From Bacillota bacterium (GTDB taxonomy: Bacteria > Bacillota > Clostridia > Christensenellales > Aristaeellaceae), in contig JAEYQQ010000079.1 in NCBI GenBank assembly GCA_023409955.1, positions 1-10,394 of the forward strand: a DNA stretch of 10,394 bases. The letters are read 5' to 3'. The notes beneath the pieces were generated by a model. That model ran no database searches and was not told the origin of the DNA. It saw nothing but the letters and a program-made list of their open reading frames with translations. Numbering within the stretch: the first letter of the stretch is position 1; every line of letters starts with the position of its first letter. A program made the translations under genes and the position numbers. Positions 6,816-10,394 of this stretch are shown here, in pieces.

Positions 6816-6845
6816 TTGACATGCACCTTATTACAGCGTTATACT
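6816..6845 (+). promoter_or_regulatory. Promoter of nagB
   Basis: Consensus TTGACA (6816-6821), an 18-bp spacer and TATACT (6840-6845). The start point would be near 6852, giving a leader of about 90 bases before the nagB ATG. It is divergent from the dehydrogenase promoter 112 bases away. Confidence 0.7.
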
Positions 6846-6858
6846 GTATTAGTACAAC
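6838..6858. promoter_or_regulatory. Operator-like dyad over the nagB -10 box
   Basis: GTTATACT (6838-6845) and AGTACAAC (6851-6858) are inverted repeats matching at 7 of 8 positions around GTATT. The dyad covers the -10 hexamer and the likely start point, a classic repressor position. A GntR-family sugar regulator (NagR-like) would be a natural candidate, but no regulator gene is present and the site does not clearly match the NagR consensus I remember. Confidence 0.4.
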
Positions 6859-6916
6859 CAACACCGAATCATCCGAATATTCCTTGTTTTACAACGATTT
6901 TTAAAACAACACAAAT

Positions 6917-6928
6917 AATACATGTATT
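6917..6928. repeat. 12-bp perfect palindrome in the nagB leader
   Basis: AATACATGTATT is self-complementary and ends two bases before the nagB ribosome site (GAGG at 6931-6934). It could bind a dimeric protein or affect ribosome access; it is short enough to be chance. Confidence 0.25.
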
Positions 6929-6941
6929 GTGAGGTACAACT

Positions 6942-7667
6942 ATGCAGATCCATTTATTCGATACCGCTACCCAGGTAGGACATGCTGCCGCCATGCTGGT
7001 TGCAGCACAGCTTATTCAAAAACCCAACAGTGTCCTGGGGCTGGCCACCGGCTCCTCCCCCATTCCGACCTACCGCCATCTCATCAACTGGCATAAGGAA
7101 GGCGTTGTGGACTTTTCGGAAGCCGTCACCTTTAATCTGGACGAATATGTAGGCATCCCAAAGAATCATCCTGCCAGCTATCATACCTTTATGGATGCAG
7201 AGCTGTTCTCCCACATCAATGTCCCTAAAGGCAACATTCACATTCCCAACGGCAGTGCCTCCAACCTGCAGCGGGAATGCAGCGATTACGATACCGCCAT
7301 ATCCATGGCTGGGGGTATTGATATTCAGCTGTTAGGTATCGGCCGCAATGGGCACATCGGCTTTAACGAGCCTCATGAACAGTTTGTGTACGGCTGCCAT
7401 GTGGTGCAGCTAACCCAGAGCACCATGGAAGCCAACCGCCGTTTCTTTGACACCGGTGAGGAAGTGCCCAGCCAAGCCATAAGCCTTGGTATTGGCAGCA
7501 TCATGAATGCCCGCCAGGTGGTATTAATCGCAACCGGTGCTGATAAGGCCCAGGCTATCCGTCGGGCGATTCGAGAGGACGTACACCCCCAGGTTCAAGC
7601 CTCCATACTTCGCACCCACCGGAATGTCATCATTCTGCTGGACAAGGCAGCTGCCGGGCTGCTATAA
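6942..7667 (+). CDS. nagB: Glucosamine-6-phosphate deaminase
   Basis: Converts glucosamine 6-phosphate to fructose 6-phosphate and ammonia, moving amino-sugar carbon into glycolysis in the cytoplasm. The 241 residues match the short Firmicute NagB form. The phosphate loop is LATGSSPIPTY (34-44). The catalytic region NLDEYVG holds Asp67-Glu68. The family signature GIGRNGHIGFNEP (132-144) holds His138 and Glu143; Asn136 stands where E. coli has the catalytic Asp, a substitution allowed in the family signature and common in Firmicutes. The later segment LGIGSIMNARQVVLIATG is also typical. GAGG lies seven bases before the ATG. No nagA or transporter gene adjoins it; it sits alone between its own promoter and a strong terminator, so it may serve amino sugars from elsewhere. 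Confidence 0.95.
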   Translation: MQIHLFDTATQVGHAAAMLVAAQLIQKPNSVLGLATGSSPIPTYRHLINWHKEGVVDFSEAVTFNLDEYVGIPKNHPASYHTFMDAELFSHINVPKGNIHIPNGSASNLQRECSDYDTAISMAGGIDIQLLGIGRNGHIGFNEPHEQFVYGCHVVQLTQSTMEANRRFFDTGEEVPSQAISLGIGSIMNARQVVLIATGADKAQAIRRAIREDVHPQVQASILRTHRNVIILLDKAAAGLL

Positions 7668-7673
7668 ATGGGT

Positions 7674-7692
7674 TTGACTGACACCAAGTCAA
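7674..7692. repeat. Small inverted repeat after nagB
   Basis: TTGACT (7674-7679) and AGTCAA (7687-7692) pair around seven bases, six bases after the nagB stop. A weak hairpin ahead of the main terminator, possibly without function. Confidence 0.25.
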
Positions 7693-7721
7693 GGACACAA
7701 CTTCTTGAAAACCAAAATAAA

Positions 7722-7766
7722 CCTGCCCTTTATCGATTCAACCGATAAACGGGCAGGCTTTTTTTT
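7722..7766. terminator. Intrinsic terminator of nagB, probably bidirectional
   Basis: CCTGCCCTTTATCG (7722-7735) pairs with CGATAAACGGGCAGG (7743-7757), with one bulged C and the loop ATTCAAC. Eight T follow at 7759-7766. Reading leftward, the same stem is followed by TTTATTTT, so it may also end the HEAT-protein transcript arriving from the right. Confidence 0.85.
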
Positions 7767-7773
7767 CAGTATC

Positions 7774-8115
7774 TTAGTTTTTTCCTTTGATATTAGCAAG
7801 TGCAGCATGTAGCGCCGCTGTCACCTTACCATCTGTTTCACTTTTAAGCAGATGCTCAATGTGAGCCCGAAGCTTGGGATCATTATATTCTGCCATGGCG
7901 CCTGCCACTGCAGCGCGAATGGTGGGGTCCGGACTTCTGAGCAATGACACCAAAGCGTTATAACTGGCTTCACCCCGCACCTTGCCCAGCCCGGCGATGG
8001 CAGCCAGCTGTACTTTTTGATCTTTGTTTTCTGCCAGCTTTGCAAGCTCGGCATCCTTTTTCTTTTCGATCAACTTCTTTACCTTTTCCATGTTATCTCC
8101 AAACAAACCAAACAT
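7774..8115 (-). CDS. Small HEAT-repeat protein
   Basis: A 113-residue soluble protein without signal peptide or membrane segment. After a charged N-terminal helix (MEKVKKLIEKKKDAEL, about 9-24), three helical-pair units with HEAT/PBS-lyase-like spacing can be read: about 20-47 (VQLAAIAGLGKV), 49-80 (ALVSLLRSPDPTIRAAVAGA) and 84-109 (HIEHLLKS and ALHAALANI). The middle unit has the characteristic DP and Arg positions of HEAT repeats. Such short solenoids usually serve as protein-binding scaffolds; partner and role here are unknown. The ATG at 8115 is chosen because GGAGG lies seven bases upstream; the in-frame ATG at 8151 would overlap the promoter. Monocistronic, convergent with nagB. Confidence 0.8.
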   Translation of the reverse strand: MFGLFGDNMEKVKKLIEKKKDAELAKLAENKDQKVQLAAIAGLGKVRGEASYNALVSLLRSPDPTIRAAVAGAMAEYNDPKLRAHIEHLLKSETDGKVTAALHAALANIKGKN

Positions 8116-8135
8116 GATATGCCCTCCCATTAAGC

Positions 8136-8171
8136 GTTCATAATATATCATTATTGCATGTGATTATGAAC
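8136..8171. promoter_or_regulatory. Perfect 9-bp inverted repeat framing the HEAT promoter
   Basis: GTTCATAAT (8136-8144) and ATTATGAAC (8163-8171) are perfectly complementary and 18 bases apart. One arm overlaps the -10 box and the other covers the -35 box, so a bound protein would compete with RNA polymerase. Another GTTCAT-type half lies just upstream on the minus strand (near 8176-8181). The regulator is unknown. Confidence 0.45.
8142..8170 (-). promoter_or_regulatory. Promoter of the HEAT-repeat gene
   Basis: On the minus strand TTCATA (8170-8165), 17 bases, then TATATT (8147-8142), with TG one base before the -10 (8150-8149). The start point would be near 8135, about 20 bases before the ATG. 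Confidence 0.55.
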
Positions 8172-8324
8172 TTAAAATGAACAAGCCTTTGCGCATATGA
8201 TCAAACCTGTATCACGCGTATGCAGTAAGAGAAAAATGACATCAGAAAAATTATACATTAAGTTAAAATTATTATAGAATGACCCTGCATCAAAAGCTTT
8301 CCCCTTCACATATAATTGGCGTAT
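8172..8324. other. AT-rich gap without a recognised gene
   Basis: No credible coding frame, tRNA or strong terminator hairpin is visible between the broken solute-binding gene and the HEAT gene promoter. It may carry the leftward read-through end of the broken gene. Confidence 0.4.
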
Positions 8325-9398
8325 CTATCTGCTCATTTCAAATTCAGCCATCAATAATCTTACTTTGGTGTCAATTTCTATAAGGTACTGATTCATTCCA
8401 GATGTTGTGCTCATACCATGTATATCAAACAGCTCAGGGTACTCGCTTTCCAAAACATGAATTGGGTTAAAGGGTTTAAAGTAAACACTGTCTGCAAACA
8501 TTTTGTATACATCAATATCCTCCTGGGATACTGCCCATCGCTCGTTCTTTTGATAATAATCGATACTGGATTTCTGTTGGTTGATCCTATCTTCAATATG
8601 CTTTATTTCAGATGGTTCAACAGTTTCCAGGAGTGTAAGCAAAGCAGCCAACTCTTCTTCCCTGCGCGCAAGCTCCTGCTCATATCCATCCAAGGGAATT
8701 GCTTCATTGATGGTGTCAAACAAAATCACACGATATATATCTTCCATATTGATAATATATGCTTCCAAAAAATCAATGGCTGCTTCTTTGTTTTCAGAAT
8801 TCGGGTTAACTACAAAATATGAAAAATCATCAGCAGACACATCCATCACAAAAGAGTTCTCACGTTCAAAGGTAAGCGGCATATACTCATAGCTGCCTTT
8901 ATACGGTATATCCATCACATAAAAAAGGCTTACAGTGCCTGCTTCCCTGTCTTTTTTCATTGCCTCCATTACCGCCAAGTACTTTACCAAGACACGTTTA
9001 AGAGGTTCGCTTTGATATATCAATGGCTTGCCATTGAACTGCATCTCATTTGCATACCGTTTGAAGAGGCCGTTCATATCCAGTACATTCCCAATAGAAT
9101 CAATGGAATACTCAGGATACTGCAGAGCATAGTTTTCCATCCATAAAAGGCAAAAATCAAAAAATTCCTCATATGTGGTGGGTGGCACAAGACCAAGCCG
9201 GTCAAAAGCTTCCTTGTTATAGGATAGCATGGGTAGAAAGATCTTCTTGGGAAGCGCCAATATGCGCCCGTTATCCGAAAACGCCAGCTGAAAAGGCTTA
9301 TACATATCCAGTACCATCTGGCTGATGACTTCGCTCTCCCGAAGGTCATGGGCATATCCCTTTTCTCTGATGGTGGTCAGTAAATTCTGGTCACTGTA
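8325..9398 (-). CDS. C-terminal part of an ABC-type extracellular solute-binding protein, probably pseudogene fragment
   Basis: The frame is open from 9398 (just after TGA 9401-9399) to TAG at 8327-8325; the first ATG is at 9317 (330 residues). Coding sense clearly begins before that ATG, with SDQNLLTTIREKGYAHDL, a typical solute-binding segment followed by GRILALPKKIFLPMLSYNKEAFDRLGL (residues split here for reference: GRILALP, then LSYNKEAFDRLGL). The later part has FVVNPNSENKEAAIDFLEA, typical of carbohydrate-binding lipoproteins of ABC importers. A charged helical insertion (EQELARREEELAALL, then RINQQKSSIDYYQ) precedes RWAVSQEDIDVYK. The C-terminus appears complete. There is no signal peptide, no ribosome site before ATG 9317 and no N-lobe start, so it cannot be secreted as it stands. 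No permease or ATPase gene is adjacent. Family call is good, activity doubtful. Confidence 0.75.
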   Translation of the reverse strand, partial: YSDQNLLTTIREKGYAHDLRESEVISQMVLDMYKPFQLAFSDNGRILALPKKIFLPMLSYNKEAFDRLGLVPPTTYEEFFDFCLLWMENYALQYPEYSIDSIGNVLDMNGLFKRYANEMQFNGKPLIYQSEPLKRVLVKYLAVMEAMKKDREAGTVSLFYVMDIPYKGSYEYMPLTFERENSFVMDVSADDFSYFVVNPNSENKEAAIDFLEAYIINMEDIYRVILFDTINEAIPLDGYEQELARREEELAALLTLLETVEPSEIKHIEDRINQQKSSIDYYQKNERWAVSQEDIDVYKMFADSVYFKPFNPIHVLESEYPELFDIHGMSTTSGMNQYLIEIDTKVRLLMAEFEMSR

Positions 9399-10152
9399 TC
9401 ACCAGGCGCTTTTGATGATAATTTGAATCTGGCTCAATCTCCCGAATCGCTATGATGTGCCCGTCAATAGCCATGGCTGCATAGTCGCTCGTTATCAGCA
9501 CCAGCTGCCCTGTGTCACCTTGTACAAAAGATGCGGCAGCCTTGGCTCTCTGACCCTCCTGCCAGGTATAGAGCGTGCTCCTATCCGCAATGCATCCCAG
9601 CTGCCGGGAAGGATCATAGGCTATTGATGAAATCTGCATTCCTTCCCCCAGCTCGCAAAGCACTTTTCTTTCGCCGGTAGTAGGGTTCAATGTCACCAGA
9701 TTGCTGGCAGGACTTAATTGGGTTCTCTTGGTTTCAACGGCTATGATTAAGCCATCCTTGTAGCCAGTAACAGCCGTGATATTTTTTGCATCAAGCCTCA
9801 AAATGCCGCCTACGTCTATGTCAAACTGGTAGATGGAATCATCCGTCAAGCAAACCAGCTGACCAAAGCTAAAAAAAGCATACCGAATATAGGAGAAGCT
9901 TACCTCCGGAGCATCAAAAACCTTTGTTTTCTCTACCCCATCACCCGTGAAGGTTAACTGATACAAAACCAGTCCTTCTGTATCAAGGCCAAACAAACCA
10001 ATTTCGCCTGCCAACAACCTGTTGAATTGAACAGAAGACACTTCACCTCTGTTTGAACCCAAGGATGAATCAATCAAAACTTTTTGGTTTTGGCTAGGAG
10101 GCAGCATATTCAGACCATCTGAATCAAGTACATAAAGTATGCCGCCATGCTT
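9391..10152 (-). CDS. Beta-propeller-like middle part of the same broken gene
   Basis: Open from 10152 to the TGA at 9393-9391; the first ATG is at 10107 (238 residues). It starts in sense before that ATG with GGILYVLDSDGLNMLPP. The product is rich in short beta-strand repeats with aromatic/Asp-Gly turns: LYVLDSDGL, FGLDTEGLVLYQL, CLTDDSIYQFDID, GLIIAVETK, IADRSTLYTWQEG, AMAIDGHIIAI. These are spaced roughly as propeller blades, about five to six of which fit. I recall secreted Clostridia proteins in which such a propeller precedes a solute-binding domain. The frame ends RLVIQ and stops exactly where the solute-binding frame begins in a different frame. Lacking a signal peptide of its own, it is unlikely to work alone. 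Confidence 0.6.
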   Translation of the reverse strand, partial: KHGGILYVLDSDGLNMLPPSQNQKVLIDSSLGSNRGEVSSVQFNRLLAGEIGLFGLDTEGLVLYQLTFTGDGVEKTKVFDAPEVSFSYIRYAFFSFGQLVCLTDDSIYQFDIDVGGILRLDAKNITAVTGYKDGLIIAVETKRTQLSPASNLVTLNPTTGERKVLCELGEGMQISSIAYDPSRQLGCIADRSTLYTWQEGQRAKAAASFVQGDTGQLVLITSDYAAMAIDGHIIAIREIEPDSNYHQKRLVIQ

Positions 10153-10286
10153 TCAGTATTGCTGTTATTCATAACCAGTGTTGTCATGGAATAATCTGCT
10201 GCACTGCTTTCAGCCGACGCCAGATGTGCTATACACAAAGAAATCAGCATCACACCAATGGTTATACGCATTTTCAAACACTTCAC
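10110..10286 (-). CDS. Signal-peptide start of the broken propeller/solute-binding gene
   Basis: From GTG 10286 or ATG 10271 a frame runs to TGA at 10112-10110. From the ATG it gives 53 residues: MRITIGVMLISLCIAHLASA, a hydrophobic core ending ASA, then ESSAADYSMTTLVMNN. This is a clear export signal, best read as type I with cleavage after ASA. A G-rich ribosome site (GGGGGGTGA) lies upstream. The last part of the frame overlaps the propeller frame at 10110-10152, which suggests one frame break there. Confidence 0.5.
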   Translation of the reverse strand: MKCLKMRITIGVMLISLCIAHLASAESSAADYSMTTLVMNNSNTESMAAYFMYLIQMV

Positions 10287-10323
10287 CCCCCAAAGCTTTC
10301 TGCATCCATATCATCCACATTAT

Positions 10324-10341
10324 TCCATTCAGTATAATGGA
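10324..10341. promoter_or_regulatory. Possible -10 box and dyad upstream of the broken gene
   Basis: On the minus strand TATACT (10336-10331) is a possible -10 box, about 60 bases before ATG 10271. It is overlapped by the dyad TCCATT (10324-10329) with AATGGA (10336-10341). No convincing -35 is seen at normal spacing, so this is weak. Confidence 0.25.
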
Positions 10342-10394
10342 TAACGTATGTAAAGTACATATTTTGCACCATGTTACAACGGTAAAAGTAATAT

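Larger units (their letters stand above)
8325..10286 (-). pseudogene. Broken gene: secreted propeller plus solute-binding protein
   Basis: Signal peptide, propeller-like part and solute-binding lobe lie in the expected order on one strand with no spacer, but in two frames: the first and third share a frame and the middle one is shifted. The breaks are near 10110-10152 and at 9391-9401. At the second junction the usual N-terminal solute-binding segment is also missing, because RLVIQ is followed at once by a region normally well inside that lobe. A deletion of 3n+2 bases, or an insertion of 3n+1, would explain the frame change. Neither break lies in a long homopolymer, so simple sequencing error is less likely. 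Confidence 0.6.

Noticed and set aside
6707..6904. Plus-strand 65-codon open frame before nagB
   Set aside because: It overlaps the nagB promoter, starts with no ribosome site and has no family resemblance, so an upstream leader peptide is not supported.
7341..7380. NagB Asn136 in place of the E. coli catalytic Asp
   Set aside because: Asn is allowed at this position in the family signature and common in Firmicute enzymes, so it is not evidence of an inactive protein.

Overview
The window looks like a low-GC Gram-positive anaerobe of class Clostridia, probably Oscillospirales-like or a related gut or digester lineage. The basis is SigA-type promoters with TTGACA/TATAAT-like boxes, purine-rich ribosome sites, Clostridia-type Trk and Kdp proteins, and a palindrome-rich intergenic repeat. 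This placement is inference; no rRNA gene is present.

Positions 1-5511 form a potassium module. trkA and trkH run leftward as a translationally coupled pair with a 4-base overlap; trkH runs off the left edge. A two-gene two-component system runs rightward from a divergent promoter: a shortened KdpD-like sensor kinase (membrane region, GAF and kinase core, without the usual N-terminal KdpD/Usp sensing module), then a KdpE-like regulator. No kdpFABC genes are visible. The roughly 475 bp between trkA and the kinase holds good promoters for both sides, an imperfect dyad and a perfect tandem 11-bp repeat of the form expected for an OmpR/KdpE-family regulator. The simplest reading is that this Kdp-type system controls Trk uptake. 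The same gap holds a mostly open minus-strand frame with one TAG, perhaps a decayed gene.

Positions 5530-5770 are a dense run of consecutive perfect or near-perfect palindromes, part of which acts as terminators for the convergent genes. After it come a leftward beta-hydroxyacid dehydrogenase (GarR/MmsB superfamily) and a rightward nagB (glucosamine-6-phosphate deaminase). Each has a recognisable promoter, and nagB has an operator-like dyad over its -10 box. A strong terminator at 7722-7766 separates nagB from a convergent small HEAT-repeat protein, whose promoter lies within a perfect 9-bp inverted repeat.

Positions 8325-10286 (minus strand) hold what appears to be one broken gene: a secreted protein with a signal peptide, a beta-propeller-like N-terminal part and a C-terminal ABC-type solute-binding lobe. 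The three parts lie in two reading frames, with frame breaks near 10110-10152 and 9391-9401. The first solute-binding segment seems to be missing, so a pseudogene with an internal deletion is the favoured explanation.

No tRNA, rRNA, CRISPR array, transposase or phage gene was seen.
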